Positions 15,872-25,675 of a DNA stretch of 64,000 bases are shown here, piece after piece. Position 1 is the first letter of the stretch, and every line of letters begins with the position of its first letter. The notes under the pieces are model-generated. The model saw only the letters and a list, made by a program, of their open reading frames with translations, was not told the DNA's origin and searched no databases. The position numbers were made by a program, and so were the translations under genes. The stretch spans positions 35,000-98,999 of the forward strand of contig NZ_LABZ01000037.1 of NCBI RefSeq assembly GCF_001043955.1. The letters are read 5' to 3'. This DNA is from Methylobacterium tarhaniae (lineage in GTDB: Bacteria; Pseudomonadota; Alphaproteobacteria; Rhizobiales; Beijerinckiaceae).

Positions 15872-18640
15872 ATGGACGATTTGTTGCGTGAGTTCCTGAC
15901 AGAGACCGGCGAGCACCTGGACACTGTCGACCTCGAGCTCGTCCGGTTCGAGCAGGATCCGAACAACCAGACGATCCTGCGGAATATCTTCCGGCTGGTT
16001 CACACCATCAAGGGAACCTGCGGGTTCCTCGGCCTGCCGCGCCTGGAGGCGCTGGCGCACGCCGCCGAGACCCTGATGGGCAAGTTCCGCGACGGCATGC
16101 CGGTGACGAGCCCCGCCGTCAGCCTGATCCTGCAGACCCTCGACCGGATCAAGCTGATCGTGGCCGAGCTGGAGCGCACCGCCGCCGAGCCGGCCGGGAT
16201 CGACGACGATCTGATCGGCGCCCTCGACCGCATGTCCGAGGAGCCGGTGGCGGCACCCGAGCCCGTCGCCGCGCCGGCGCCCGCCGCGGCCCCGATGACC
16301 GCCGGCAGTCTGGTGCTGCAGGTGCTCGAGCGGGCGCTGAAGCCCGGCGAGGTCTCCCTCGACGACCTCGAGCGGGCCTTCCGCGACACTCCCGGCCCCG
16401 AAGCCGAATTCGAGATGCCGGGCGCAATGCCGGCGGCCGAGCCTGTGCCGGTGCGCCAAGAGCCGGTGCGCCAAGAGCCGGCACGTCAGGAGCCGGTGCG
16501 TCAGGAGCCCGTCCGCCAGGAGGCGGCCCCGGTCGAGGCGCGCCGGGCCGAGCAGCCCGCCGCCGAGGCCGAGGGCACGCCGGTCAGCAAGGCGCAGACG
16601 ATCCGGGTGAACGTCGACACCCTCGAGCACCTGATGACGATGGTCTCGGAGCTGGTGCTGACCCGCAACCAGCTCCTCGAGATCGCCCGCCGGCACGAGG
16701 ACGGCAACTACAAGGTGCCGCTGCAGCGCCTCTCCCACGTCACCGCCGAGTTGCAGGAAGGGGTGATGAAGACCCGCATGCAGCCGATCGGCTCGGCCTG
16801 GCAGAAGCTGCCGCGGGTGGTGCGCGACCTCTCGTCGGAACTCGGCAAGAAGATCGACCTGGTGATGCAGGGCGCCGAGACCGAGCTGGACCGCCAGGTC
16901 CTCGAGGTCATCAAGGACCCGCTCACCCACATGGTGCGCAACTCGGCCGATCACGGCATCGAGGCGGGCGCGGACCGCAAGGCCGCCGGCAAGCCGGAGA
17001 AGGGGACGATCCGCCTCAACGCCTTCCACGAGGGCGGCACGATCACGATCGAGATCGCCGACGACGGCAAGGGCCTCGACCTGCAGGCGATCCGCCGCAA
17101 GGCGGTCGAGCGCGGCGTCGCCACGGAGGCCGAGGTCGAGCGGATGACCGACGCCCAGGTGGCGAAGTTCATCTTCCACGCCGGCTTCTCCACCGCCAAG
17201 GCGGTCACCTCGGTCTCTGGCCGCGGCGTCGGCATGGACGTGGTGAAGACCAATATCGAGCTGATCGGCGGCACGATCGACATCCAGACCCAGCTCGGCC
17301 GCGGCACCACCTTCACGATCAAGATCCCGCTGACGCTCGCGATCGTCGCGGCGCTGATCGTCTCGGCCCGCGAGCACCGCTTCGCGATCCCGCAGGTCTC
17401 GGTCCTCGAACTGGTGCGGGTGCAGCCCGGCACCGACCACGCCGTCGAGCGCATCAACGGCTCGCCGGTCCTGCGCCTGCGCGACCGCCTGCTGCCGATC
17501 GTGCCGGTGGCGGCGATGCTCGGCCTCGACGCGCCGGACGCCCCGGCCTCGAGCGACGAGGGCTTCGTCGTGGTGAGCCAGGTCGGGCGCCAGCGCTTCG
17601 GCATCCTGGTCGACGGCGTCTTCCACACGGAGGAGATCGTCGTGAAGCCGATGTCCTCGAAGCTGCGGCACATCCCGCTCTTCTCGGGCAACACCATCCT
17701 GGGCGACGGGGCGGTGGTGCTGATCATCGACCCGAACGGCGTCGCCCGGATGGTCGGCTCCGGCACGGCGAGCGGCCAGCCCGGCGAGGTCGAGGCCGAG
17801 GCGGAGAGCGAGGAGAACGGTGCCGACCAGGCGGTGACGCTCCTGGTGTTCAAGGGCGGCGGCGATTCGCTCAAGGCGGTTCCCCTCTCGCTGGTCACGC
17901 GCCTGGAGGAGATCGACGCGGCGAAGATCGAGTGGGTCGGCGGGCGCCCGCTGATCCAGTACCGCGGCAGGCTGATGCCGCTCGTGCCGGCCGACCCCGC
18001 CCAGGCGATGAAGCGCGAGGGCGCCCAGGCCCTGGTGGTGTTCTCGGACGGCGAGCGCTCGATGGGTCTCGTGGTCGACGAGATCGTCGACATCGTCGAC
18101 GAGGTGCTGGACGTCGAGCTGGTGACCGAGCGCTCCGACCTGATCGGCTCGGCGGTGGTGCGCAACCGGGCGACCGAGATCGTCAACATCGCCCATTACC
18201 TGCCGCTCGCCCACGACGATTGGGGCCAGACGACGCACCGCGCGGTGCCGAAGGCGCCGAGCCTGCTCCTCGTCGACGACTCGGCCTTCTTCCGCGAGAT
18301 GCTCACCCCGGTGCTGAAGGCGGCGGGCTTCCGCGTCACCCAGGCCGGCGATGCGGAGGAGGCCCTGCGCCATCTCGGCGGCGAGGCCCGCTTCGACCTC
18401 GTGGTCTGTGACCTCGAGATGCCGGGCCGCTCGGGGTTCGACCTGATCGAGGCGATGCGCAAGGTCGGCGGACGGCTCGCCACGATGCCGGTGGTGGCGC
18501 TCGCCGGCACGATGGCGCCGGACTCGCTCGCCCGCGCCCGGGCGCTCGGCGTCGCCGATTGCGTGGCGAAGTTCGACCGCTCCGGCCTGGTGGCGGCCGT
18601 GAACGAGATCACCAGCGCCCCCCTCGACGCGGCGGCCTGA
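15872..18640 (+). CDS. cheA: Chemotaxis histidine kinase CheA with C-terminal receiver domain
   Basis: Central kinase of the chemoreceptor array. The 922-residue protein starts with an Hpt domain carrying phospho-His44 in FRLVHTIKGTCGF, then a linker with five PVRQE repeats (residues 193-217). The dimerisation/HATPase core follows with VRNSADHGIE, IADDGKGLD and GRGVGMDVV, then two CheW-like regions (from about residue 500 and 650). The receiver ending has LLLVDDSAFF and phosphoacceptor Asp847 in VVCDLEMPG. The ATG at 15872 gives the usual MDDLLREFLTET start; a GTG seven codons earlier is less likely. Head of a cheA-W-Y-B-R operon. Confidence 0.96.
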   Translation: MDDLLREFLTETGEHLDTVDLELVRFEQDPNNQTILRNIFRLVHTIKGTCGFLGLPRLEALAHAAETLMGKFRDGMPVTSPAVSLILQTLDRIKLIVAELERTAAEPAGIDDDLIGALDRMSEEPVAAPEPVAAPAPAAAPMTAGSLVLQVLERALKPGEVSLDDLERAFRDTPGPEAEFEMPGAMPAAEPVPVRQEPVRQEPARQEPVRQEPVRQEAAPVEARRAEQPAAEAEGTPVSKAQTIRVNVDTLEHLMTMVSELVLTRNQLLEIARRHEDGNYKVPLQRLSHVTAELQEGVMKTRMQPIGSAWQKLPRVVRDLSSELGKKIDLVMQGAETELDRQVLEVIKDPLTHMVRNSADHGIEAGADRKAAGKPEKGTIRLNAFHEGGTITIEIADDGKGLDLQAIRRKAVERGVATEAEVERMTDAQVAKFIFHAGFSTAKAVTSVSGRGVGMDVVKTNIELIGGTIDIQTQLGRGTTFTIKIPLTLAIVAALIVSAREHRFAIPQVSVLELVRVQPGTDHAVERINGSPVLRLRDRLLPIVPVAAMLGLDAPDAPASSDEGFVVVSQVGRQRFGILVDGVFHTEEIVVKPMSSKLRHIPLFSGNTILGDGAVVLIIDPNGVARMVGSGTASGQPGEVEAEAESEENGADQAVTLLVFKGGGDSLKAVPLSLVTRLEEIDAAKIEWVGGRPLIQYRGRLMPLVPADPAQAMKREGAQALVVFSDGERSMGLVVDEIVDIVDEVLDVELVTERSDLIGSAVVRNRATEIVNIAHYLPLAHDDWGQTTHRAVPKAPSLLLVDDSAFFREMLTPVLKAAGFRVTQAGDAEEALRHLGGEARFDLVVCDLEMPGRSGFDLIEAMRKVGGRLATMPVVALAGTMAPDSLARARALGVADCVAKFDRSGLVAAVNEITSAPLDAAA
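16448..16522 (+). repeat. Five 15-bp in-frame repeats in the CheA linker
   Basis: Five consecutive 15-bp units encode PVRQE, PVRQE, PARQE, PVRQE, PVRQE. The first two are identical (CCGGTGCGCCAAGAG) and the others vary at third positions. The array falls between the Hpt domain and the kinase core, where length is usually free to vary. Confidence 0.85.
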
Positions 18641-18725
18641 GCCGAGCCGCCAAGGCCCCGGGCGCTTCGGCGTCCGGAGCCGGACAACCGCCCGTCACGC
18701 CCTCACACGTCTTCGAGTCCCGCCC

Positions 18726-19226
18726 ATGATGGCCGCCAACACCAACACCGCCGGCACCTCTGCGCCGTCCACCGGCGAGACCACCGACTACGTGACCGTG
18801 CTCCTCGGCGACGAGCTGTTCGGCCTGCCGATCGACCGCGTGCACGACGTCTTCATCGCCACCAACCTGACCGACGTCCCGCTGGCGCCGCCGGAGATCA
18901 AGGGCCTGCTCAACCTGCGCGGCCGGGTGGTCACGGCGCTGTGCCTGCGCCGCCGCCTCGGCCTGCCCGACCGCACCGGCGACGGCCGCAACATGGCGGT
19001 GGGCCTGGAGCATGGCGGCGAGGCCTACGGGCTGCTCGTCGACCAGGTCGGCGAGGTGATGAAGCTCGCGACCGACACCTACGAGCCGAACCCGGTCCAC
19101 CTCGACAATCGCTGGCGGGCGGTCTCGCGCGGGGTGCACCGCCTCGACGGCCGCCTGCTGATCATCCTCGACGTCGAGGCGGTCCTCGCCTTCGGCGACG
19201 AGCGCCAAGCGGCCAGCGCGGCGTGA
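18726..19226 (+). CDS. cheW: Chemotaxis adaptor CheW
   Basis: Scaffold that couples chemoreceptors to CheA. The 166-residue protein is a single CheW domain with TDYVTVLLGDELFGLPIDRV, IKGLLNLRGRVVTALCLRRRLG and GLLVDQVGEVMKL, after a Thr/Ser-rich N-terminus of about 20 residues. It starts at 18726 or at the adjacent ATG 18729. It lies 85 bp after cheA and 16 bp before cheY. Confidence 0.95.
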   Translation: MMAANTNTAGTSAPSTGETTDYVTVLLGDELFGLPIDRVHDVFIATNLTDVPLAPPEIKGLLNLRGRVVTALCLRRRLGLPDRTGDGRNMAVGLEHGGEAYGLLVDQVGEVMKLATDTYEPNPVHLDNRWRAVSRGVHRLDGRLLIILDVEAVLAFGDERQAASAA

Positions 19227-19242
19227 GCCTAAGGACCGCTGG

Positions 19243-19608
19243 ATGAGAACCTTCCTGATCGTCGACGACTCGGCGGTGATCCGCAAGGTGGCCCGCCGGA
19301 TCATCGAGGGCCTCGGCTTCCGGGTGGCGGAGGCCGAGGACGGCCGCCAGGCGGTCGAGCAGTGCCGGTCGGCGATGCCGGACGCCATCCTGCTCGACTG
19401 GAACATGCCCCACATGGACGGCTACGACTTCCTGCGGGCCCTGCGGCGGCTACCGGAGGGCAGCCATCCCAAGGTGCTGTTCTGCACCATCGAGAACGAC
19501 GTCGCGTCGATCGCCCGGGCCCTGCATGCCGGCGCCGACGAGTACATCATGAAGCCCTTCGACAAGGACATCATGACCGCCAAGCTGCAGGCGGTCGGTC
19601 TCGCCTGA
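19243..19608 (+). CDS. cheY: Chemotaxis response regulator CheY
   Basis: Single receiver domain of 121 residues expected to bind the flagellar switch when phosphorylated by CheA. It has the acidic pair in FLIVDDSAVIRKV, phosphoacceptor Asp52 in AILLDWNMPHMDG, Thr in VLFCTIEN and the conserved lysine in YIMKPFDKD. An AAGGA ribosome site stands eight bases before the ATG. Between cheW and cheB in the operon. Confidence 0.95.
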   Translation: MRTFLIVDDSAVIRKVARRIIEGLGFRVAEAEDGRQAVEQCRSAMPDAILLDWNMPHMDGYDFLRALRRLPEGSHPKVLFCTIENDVASIARALHAGADEYIMKPFDKDIMTAKLQAVGLA

Positions 19609-19764
19609 GACCGACCGCGCCGTCGACCTCGCCTGAGGCCGACGGCACCGTGGGCCTCGCCCGAGGTCCGCCGCGCCATCGATCCGACGCCCCGAGACGT
19701 CCCGGCTTTGTACCGGGGCCCGATTCCCCTGGCCCGCCCCGCGGCGCGCCGACCGAGATACGCC

Positions 19765-20967
19765 ATGGCCGCATCCGCCGCGCCCTCCATCCCATCCCCG
19801 AGCGCCGGTCCGCGCATCCGCGTCCTCGTCGCCGACGATTCCGTCGTGGTGCGCGGGCTGGTCTCGCGCTGGCTCGAAGAGGCCGGCTGCGAGATCGTCG
19901 GAACCGCCGCGAACGGCCGCATCGCGCTCGACGCCCTCGACCGGGTGCAGCCCGACATCGTGCTCCTCGACATCGAGATGCCGGAGCTCGACGGCACCCA
20001 GGCGCTGCCCAAGATGCTGGCCAAGCGCCCCGGGCTCCAGGTCGTGATGATGTCGACCCTGACCCAGCGCAATGCGGAGATCTCGCTCCGCTGCCTGGCG
20101 CTCGGCGCCATCGACTACCTGCCCAAGCCCGAGGGCAACCGCGGGGTCACCACCCAGGCAAGCTTCCGCGAGGACCTGGTCCAGAAGATCAGGATGCTCG
20201 GGGCCGACCTGCGCAACCGGCCGCGGGCGCGCCCGATCGGGCTCCCCGAGCGGCCCGGCCCGGCCGGCCTGCCGGAGCGCCCGGCCGCGGCCGCTGCGCC
20301 AGCCCCGGCACCGCGCCCGGCCGCCGCCCCGGTGAGCGTGCGCCCGCGCCCGCTGCGCACCGCACCGCCGCGCTGCCTGCTCGTCGGCGCCTCGACCGGC
20401 GGCCCCCGCGCGGTGGGGGAGGTGCTCGAAGGCATCGGTGCCGCGACCCTGCGGCGCCTGCCGATCCTGATCGTCCAGCACATGCCGCCGGTCTTCACCG
20501 CCGTCTTCGCCGAGCATCTCGGCGCCCGGATCGGCCTGCCGGCGGCCGAGGCCAAGCACGGCGAGCCGGTGCGCCCCGGCATCGTCTACGTCGCCCCGGG
20601 CGGGCGCCATATGGGCCTCTCGGGCACCGCGACGGAGGCCGTGATCCAGCTCAACGACGGCCCGCCGGTCAATTTCTGCCGGCCTGCGGTGGACGTGATG
20701 TTCCGCGACGCGGCCGAGGTCTATGGTGCGGCCACCCTGTCGGTGGTGCTCACCGGCATGGGCTCGGACGGCACCAAGGGCGCCAAGGCCCTGGTCGAGG
20801 CCGGCGGCACCATGCTCGCCCAGGACGAGGCGAGCTCGACCGTCTGGGGCATGCCCGGCAGCCTGGTACGGGCCGGCTATGCCCACGAGATCCTGCCGCT
20901 CTCAGCGATCGGCCCGGCCCTGCGCACCGCCATCGGCGGCCCGAATGCCGGCCTGAGCGGTCACTGA
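19765..20967 (+). CDS. cheB: Chemotaxis protein-glutamate methylesterase CheB
   Basis: Removes methyl groups from chemoreceptor glutamates for adaptation. The 400-residue protein has a receiver domain (VLVADDSVVVRGLV, phosphoacceptor Asp69 in VLLDIEMPELDG), a Pro/Ala/Arg-rich linker, and the esterase domain with the triad Ser210 (GASTGGP), His in IVQHMPP and Asp in VVLTGMGSDGTKG. The ATG at 19765 removes 19 unlikely residues from the open frame. It is followed by its antagonist cheR. Confidence 0.95.
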   Translation: MAASAAPSIPSPSAGPRIRVLVADDSVVVRGLVSRWLEEAGCEIVGTAANGRIALDALDRVQPDIVLLDIEMPELDGTQALPKMLAKRPGLQVVMMSTLTQRNAEISLRCLALGAIDYLPKPEGNRGVTTQASFREDLVQKIRMLGADLRNRPRARPIGLPERPGPAGLPERPAAAAAPAPAPRPAAAPVSVRPRPLRTAPPRCLLVGASTGGPRAVGEVLEGIGAATLRRLPILIVQHMPPVFTAVFAEHLGARIGLPAAEAKHGEPVRPGIVYVAPGGRHMGLSGTATEAVIQLNDGPPVNFCRPAVDVMFRDAAEVYGAATLSVVLTGMGSDGTKGAKALVEAGGTMLAQDEASSTVWGMPGSLVRAGYAHEILPLSAIGPALRTAIGGPNAGLSGH

Positions 20968-21007
20968 TGCGCGCCCTGCCACGGATCCCGGGGAGGATGC
21001 CGCGTCG

Positions 21008-21931
21008 ATGACCGAGACCGAGTTCGATTTCCTCCGCCTCTACCTCAAGCAGCGCTCCGGCCTCGCCCTGACGGCGGAGAAGCGCTACCTGGTCGAGAGC
21101 CGCCTGTCGCCGGTCTGCCGGCGCTTCAACCTCGCCGGGCTCACCGAGCTGATCGGCTGCCTGCGGCTCGCCCGCGACAGCGCGATCGAGCGTGCCGTGG
21201 TCGAGGCGATGACCACCAACGAGACCTTCTTCTTCCGCGACCGCACGCCGTTCGACCTCTTCCGCGACGTGCTGCTGCCCGGGGCGCTGGCGGCGCGGGC
21301 GAACCAGCGCCGCCTGCGGATCTGGTGCGCCGCCGCCTCGACCGGCCAGGAGCCGTACTCGCTGGCGATGCTGCTGGCGGAAGCCGCGCCGCGGCTCGCC
21401 GGCTGGCGGATCGAGATCGTCGCCACCGATCTCTCGACCGAGGTGCTGGAGAAGGCCAAGCTCGGCCTCTACAACCAGTTCGAGGTCCAGCGCGGCCTGC
21501 CCGTCCAGCTGATGCTCAAGCACTTCACCCAGGTGGGCGAGCAGTGGCGCATCGCGGAAGCCTTGCGCCAGATGGTCGATTTCCGGCCGCTCAACCTGCT
21601 GCAGCCGTTCGAGCAGCTCGGCACCTTCGACATCGTCTATTGCCGCAACGTGCTGATCTACTTCGACACGGTGACCAAAGCCGACGTGCTGCGCCGCATC
21701 GCCGACCAGCTCGCCCCGGACGGCGCGGTGCTGCTCGGCGCCGCCGAGACGGTGATCGGCATCACCGAGTCGCTGATGCCGGACCCCGAGCATCGTGGCC
21801 TCTACCGCCACGCCAAGGCGGGCGCGAACCCGGCCTTGACGACACCGGGCTTCGCGGCGCCGAGCACCGGGACGCCCGCAACCCCGGCCGCCGCCGCGTC
21901 GGTGGCCGGCCTGCGATGGGCCACGCGCTGA
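21008..21931 (+). CDS. cheR: Chemotaxis protein methyltransferase CheR
   Basis: SAM-dependent methyltransferase that methylates chemoreceptor glutamates. The 307-residue protein has the N-terminal helical domain with MTTNETFFFRD, the SAM site IWCAAASTGQEPYSLAM, IVATDLSTEVLEKA, and YCRNVLIYFD near the end of the catalytic domain. A GAGG site lies 11 bases before the ATG. Last gene of the che operon, which contains no chemoreceptor. Confidence 0.95.
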   Translation: MTETEFDFLRLYLKQRSGLALTAEKRYLVESRLSPVCRRFNLAGLTELIGCLRLARDSAIERAVVEAMTTNETFFFRDRTPFDLFRDVLLPGALAARANQRRLRIWCAAASTGQEPYSLAMLLAEAAPRLAGWRIEIVATDLSTEVLEKAKLGLYNQFEVQRGLPVQLMLKHFTQVGEQWRIAEALRQMVDFRPLNLLQPFEQLGTFDIVYCRNVLIYFDTVTKADVLRRIADQLAPDGAVLLGAAETVIGITESLMPDPEHRGLYRHAKAGANPALTTPGFAAPSTGTPATPAAAASVAGLRWATR

Positions 21932-22480
21932 GGCCCTGAGCCGACGATCGTACCGAGCCCCGCTCGGCCGGCCGTCCCGGGCTTACCGTCCGGGGCATGC
22001 CCCGTCCGAGCGGCGGCGAAGCTGCGCGCCGTTCCCCGGGTTGCACAGCCCCGCGCAAGGCGGGCGAGGGAGGATGCTGCCGGTCCCGGGCTGCGCCCCG
22101 GTGCTCGGGACCCCTGACATCCCGCCAAGCTCAGCGCCCGCCTGATCCGCGTCGACCCGGTCGACGTCGTTCCAGCCGTTCCGTGGCTGCCGGGCGACGC
22201 CTGGGCCCGTAGGAGCCCGGCACCGGGCGACGCGGCATGCCTGCATCCTCGGCGCCGGGTTCGAGCCCGACGGGCGGATCGGACAGTCGCGCGAGACCGG
22301 CCGTGCCCGATCCCACTCGGACGCCCCGCCGCTGGTCCCGGCATTACGGCCCTTGCGAGCCTCGGCCTCGGCCATCCCGAGAGCCGGGTAGAATCCGGGC
22401 CGCCGAGCGCCCCGCCACGATCCCGGGGACCACAATCACCGCCAAGCCGGCTCGACCAATCCTCGGTCACGGCCGCCAAC
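21932..22480. other. Gene-free GC-rich stretch
   Basis: About 550 bp between the convergent ends of cheR and ctrA. No frame looks like a gene. There are several GC-rich self-complementary segments, for example GGGGCATGCCCC near 21996. A GTTCGAGC block near 22259 resembles a tRNA T-arm but has no matching acceptor or other arms. Confidence 0.5.
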
Positions 22481-22510
22481 GAAAAAACCCCGCCGAAGCG
22501 GGGTTCTTTC
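22481..22510 (-). terminator. Intrinsic terminator of ctrA
   Basis: On the minus strand the stem ACCCCGC/GCGGGGT (22498-22504 with 22487-22493, tetraloop 22494-22497) is followed by six T residues. This is a textbook rho-independent terminator about 30 bp after the ctrA stop. Reading from the plus strand it also has a short T-rich 3' side, so it could act in both directions. Confidence 0.88.
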
Positions 22511-22539
22511 GTCCGTCCGGACCCGAGAGGGGCCGGTCG

Positions 22540-23241
22540 TCAGACCGCGATGCGGTCCTCGTCCTCGGTCGGCTCGCGCAGCACGTAGCCGCGGCCCCAG
22601 ACCGTCTCGATGTAGTTCTTGCCCTGGCTGGCATTCGCGAGCTTCTTGCGGAGCTTGCAGATGAACACGTCGATGATCTTCAGCTCGGGCTCGTCCATGC
22701 CGCCGTAGAGATGGTTCAGGAACATCTCCTTGGTCAGCGTGGTGCCCTTGCGCAGGCTGAGGAGCTCCAGCATCTGGTACTCCTTGCCGGTGAGGTGCAC
22801 CCGGGCGCCCGACACCTCGACGGTCTTCTGGTCGAGGTTCACGATCAAGTCGCCGGTGGTGATCACCGACTGCGCGTGGCCCTTCGACCGGCGCACGATC
22901 GCGTGGATTCTCGCGACCAGTTCATCTTTGTGGAAAGGTTTGGTGAGGTAATCATCGGCTCCGAAGCCGAGGCCCTTCACCTTGTCCTCGATCCCGGCCA
23001 TGCCGGAGAGGATCAGGATCGGGGTCTTGACCTTCGCCACCCGCAGCGAACGCAGAACCTCGTAGCCCGACATGTCGGGCAGGTTCAGGTCGAGCAGGAT
23101 GATGTCGTAGTCGTACAGCTTGCCGAGATCGACACCCTCCTCGCCGAGGTCGGTCGTGTAGGTGTTGAAGTTCTCGGACTTGAGCATCAGCTCGATGCTC
23201 TGCGCCGTCGCGCTATCGTCCTCGATCAGAAGTACCCGCAT
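22540..23241 (-). CDS. ctrA: Cell-cycle response regulator CtrA
   Basis: OmpR-type transcription factor controlling division, flagellar and other cell-cycle genes. The 233-residue protein has phosphoacceptor Asp51 in [13 protein letters not shown], lysine in [11 protein letters not shown], and a winged-helix domain with [14 protein letters not shown] and [13 protein letters not shown]. The ATG at 23241 (MRVLLIEDD) matches the family start. The protein ends RIAV; Caulobacter CtrA ends in two alanines used for ClpXP recognition. It is divergent from fliI and ends at an intrinsic terminator. Confidence 0.97.
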   Translation of the reverse strand: MRVLLIEDDSATAQSIELMLKSENFNTYTTDLGEEGVDLGKLYDYDIILLDLNLPDMSGYEVLRSLRVAKVKTPILILSGMAGIEDKVKGLGFGADDYLTKPFHKDELVARIHAIVRRSKGHAQSVITTGDLIVNLDQKTVEVSGARVHLTGKEYQMLELLSLRKGTTLTKEMFLNHLYGGMDEPELKIIDVFICKLRKKLANASQGKNYIETVWGRGYVLREPTEDEDRIAV

Positions 23242-23611
23242 CTCAGGTCCCCAAGCCCTGGCCCTCAAGGGTTAAGGCAAGCCCCCGCCGCCCGTCTCCC
23301 ACCGGCCCGTGGGGGACGCCCGTTATCTTCCGAACCGCGACGCTATGCCCGAACGGTTAACAAACCCTGCTCCGGTCCCGCAAGCGGTTAGAAAACCGCC
23401 TTCGGGCCGGCCCCTTGCGGGTTGGCCTTCCGTTCCGGCCGAATCGCAGTAGCATACCTGCATCCCGCCCGTGCCGCGCCTGCCTAAATGACTCGCATCA
23501 TTGAGGCCTGCCCGAGATGTTGCGCCCGCGCCACGCCCCCGGAGAACCTCCGGGAACCCGCCGCGGATCCCATCTGCCTCAGTGTTAAGGAGAGGGGTAA
23601 ATGGATCGTTG
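23242..23611. promoter_or_regulatory. Divergent ctrA/fliI control region
   Basis: 370 bp between ctrA and fliI. I see CtrA half-sites (TTAA at 23264, GGTTAAC at 23355, GTTAAGG at 23584) but no full TTAA-N7-TTAA. CcrM-type GANTC sites occur at 23440 (GAATC) and 23491 (GACTC). This is compatible with cell-cycle control of both genes, but no -35/-10 pair is clear. Confidence 0.4.
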
Positions 23612-23614
23612 ATG
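23587..23614 (+). promoter_or_regulatory. Ribosome site plus three-codon leader overlapping the fliI start
   Basis: AAGGAG at 23587-23592 is ideally placed (eight bases) for an ATG at 23601, which opens the three-codon frame M-D-R-stop. The stop TGA shares its A with the fliI ATG at 23612 (TGATG). The ribosome site is about 19 bases from the fliI ATG, too far for direct use, so translation of fliI by re-initiation is suggested. Confidence 0.5.
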
Positions 23615-25015
23615 GAATCCGGCAATGGCAGCTTCACGGTTCGGGAAACCACCGCGTATCAACAGGATGCTGCCGTGACCGGGGCAGGGCGCTTCGAGGC
23701 CGCCCGGGCCGCGCTCGCCGGCGTGGAGGAGGTCGAGACCTTCGGCCGGGTCGTGGCGGTGCGCGGCCTCCTGATCGAGGTCGCCGGCCCGGTGGCGGCG
23801 ATGCGCCTCGGCGGCCGCCTCGACGTGGTGGTGAACGAGGCCGCCGGCACCGCCGTCCCGTGCGAGATCATCGGCTTCTCCGGCCCCCACGCGCTGGCGA
23901 TGCCGTTCGGCTCGCTCCAGGGGGTGCGCCGGGGTTGCCCGGCCCGGGTGCGGGCGGAGGGGGCGGGCGCGATCCGCCCGAGCCGGGCCTGGCTCGGCCG
24001 GGTCGTCGACGCGCTGGGCCGCCCGATCGACGGCCTGGGCCCGCTGCCGCCCGGGCCCGTCCCGTACGGCCTCCAGGCCGATCCGCCCTCCGCCCATGCC
24101 AGGCGCCGGGTCGGCCCGCCGCTCGACCTCGGGGTGCGCTGCATCAACACCTTCCTGACGATGTGCGCCGGCCAGCGCATGGGCATCTTCGCCGGGTCCG
24201 GCGTCGGCAAGTCGGTGCTCCTGTCGATGCTGGCGCGCTACACCGCCGCCGACGTCGCGGTGATCGGCCTCGTCGGCGAGCGCGGCCGCGAGGTGCAGGA
24301 ATTCCTCCAGGACGATCTCGGGCCGGAGGGCCTCGCCCGCTCGGTGGTGGTGGTGGCGACCTCCGACGAGCCGGCGCTCATGCGCCGCAACGCCGCCTAC
24401 GTCACCTTCGCGCTCGCCGAGTACTTTCGCGACCAGGGCGCGCAGGTGCTGTGCATGGTCGATTCGATCACCCGCTTCGCCATGGCCCAGCGCGACATCG
24501 GGCTCGCCGCCGGCGAGCCGCCGACCGCCAAGGGCTACACGCCCACCGTCTTCTCCGAGTTGCCGCGCCTCCTCGAACGGGCCGGGCCGGGGACCGGGGA
24601 GGGGGCGATCACCGGCCTGTTCACCGTGCTGGTCGAGGGCGACGACCACAACGAGCCCGTCGCCGACGCGGTGCGGGGCATCCTCGACGGGCACATCGTG
24701 ATGGAGCGCGCCATCGCCGAGCGCGGGCGCTACCCGGCGATCAACGTCCTGCGCTCGGTCTCGCGCACCATGCCGCGCTCCTGCGACCCGGCCTATCTGC
24801 CGGTGGTGCGCCGCGCCCGCCGGGTGCTCTCGACCTATGCCGACATGGAGGAGCTGATTCGCCTCGGCGCCTACCGCCCCGGCAGCTCGCCGGAGGTCGA
24901 CGAGGCGATCGGCCTGATGCCGGATCTGGAGGCTTTTCTGGGGCAGGGTAAGGAAGAAGCAACCTCCATCCGCGAGGGTTACGAACGCCTCGCCGCGATC
25001 GTCGGCGAGCCGTGA
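23612..25015 (+). CDS. fliI: Flagellar export ATPase FliI
   Basis: F1-beta-like ATPase of the flagellar type III export apparatus. The 467-residue protein has Walker [12 protein letters not shown] (Gly191-Ser201), [13 protein letters not shown], Walker [18 protein letters not shown], and a typical C-terminal region ending [11 protein letters not shown]. The start is set by family length and by the M-D-R leader whose stop overlaps it. FliJ follows. Cytoplasmic, docked at the membrane gate. Confidence 0.95.
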   Translation: MESGNGSFTVRETTAYQQDAAVTGAGRFEAARAALAGVEEVETFGRVVAVRGLLIEVAGPVAAMRLGGRLDVVVNEAAGTAVPCEIIGFSGPHALAMPFGSLQGVRRGCPARVRAEGAGAIRPSRAWLGRVVDALGRPIDGLGPLPPGPVPYGLQADPPSAHARRRVGPPLDLGVRCINTFLTMCAGQRMGIFAGSGVGKSVLLSMLARYTAADVAVIGLVGERGREVQEFLQDDLGPEGLARSVVVVATSDEPALMRRNAAYVTFALAEYFRDQGAQVLCMVDSITRFAMAQRDIGLAAGEPPTAKGYTPTVFSELPRLLERAGPGTGEGAITGLFTVLVEGDDHNEPVADAVRGILDGHIVMERAIAERGRYPAINVLRSVSRTMPRSCDPAYLPVVRRARRVLSTYADMEELIRLGAYRPGSSPEVDEAIGLMPDLEAFLGQGKEEATSIREGYERLAAIVGEP

Positions 25016-25107
25016 GGGCCGGTCGCGCGGCCCGCCGACGCGGCCGCGTGACGGCGCGTGGCGGGCTCTGAGCTCGGCCGCAAGCCGCTGGCGGGAGTGG
25101 AGTAACA

Positions 25108-25515
25108 ATGAAGTCGCGGGACACGCTCATCCGGCTGCGCCGTTTCCAGGCCGACGAGAAGCGCCGCAAAGTCGCGCAAATCGAAGCGATGATCGCCGAT
25201 TTCGCGCGTATGGCCGCCGATCTCGACCGTGAGATCGGCCAGGAGGAGCAGCGGGCCGGGATCTCCGATCCGGCCCATTTCGCCTACCCGACCTACGCCC
25301 GCGCCGCGGCGCAACGCCGCGACAACATCCGCCGCTCGGTCGAGGACCTCGACGTCCAGCTCGCCGCGGCCAAGGCGGCCCTCGCCGAAGCCTTCGAGGA
25401 GCTGAAGAAGGTCGAGATCCTCGACGACCGCGAGCGGTCGGGCGAGCGCGCCGCCGAGAATGCCCGCGACCAGGCCAGCATGGACGCGATCGGCCTCGGC
25501 CGCGCCCGCGCCTGA
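25108..25515 (+). CDS. fliJ: Flagellar export chaperone FliJ
   Basis: Coiled-coil protein that sits in the FliI ring and helps dock export substrates. The 135-residue protein is almost wholly helical, with MKSRDTLIRLRRFQADEKRRKV at the start and two heptad-rich halves around a Pro/Tyr break (FAYPTYARA). Two GGAG sequences precede the ATG. Position directly after fliI and length support the call. No other flagellar genes follow. Confidence 0.88.
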   Translation: MKSRDTLIRLRRFQADEKRRKVAQIEAMIADFARMAADLDREIGQEEQRAGISDPAHFAYPTYARAAAQRRDNIRRSVEDLDVQLAAAKAALAEAFEELKKVEILDDRERSGERAAENARDQASMDAIGLGRARA

Positions 25516-25675
25516 CGAGTCGTATCCACGGCCCAGGACGCCGACGCATCGATATCGATCGACGAGGCCGTCGACCCATCTCGACTCGTCGGTGCCGGGA
25601 CCGGAGGTCCGGGACCTCGGGCCTGGCGACCATTCCAGAATGGAACCAAGGGCCGTCGTCGTCCGACCGTCGGCA

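Noticed and set aside
15806..18373. Long open frame antisense to cheA, and similar ones antisense to TIGR02302, the antiporter and the permuted ATPase
   Set aside because: They are open because GC-rich codons lack stops on the other strand. Their translations are low-complexity and have no domain, while the opposite frames are clear genes.
22245..22280. tRNA-like T-arm (GTTCGAGC with flanking stem)
   Set aside because: No acceptor, D-arm or anticodon arm can be folded around it.
23242..23611. Full CtrA box in the ctrA/fliI region
   Set aside because: Several TTAA half-sites exist, but none has a second TTAA at a spacing of seven.
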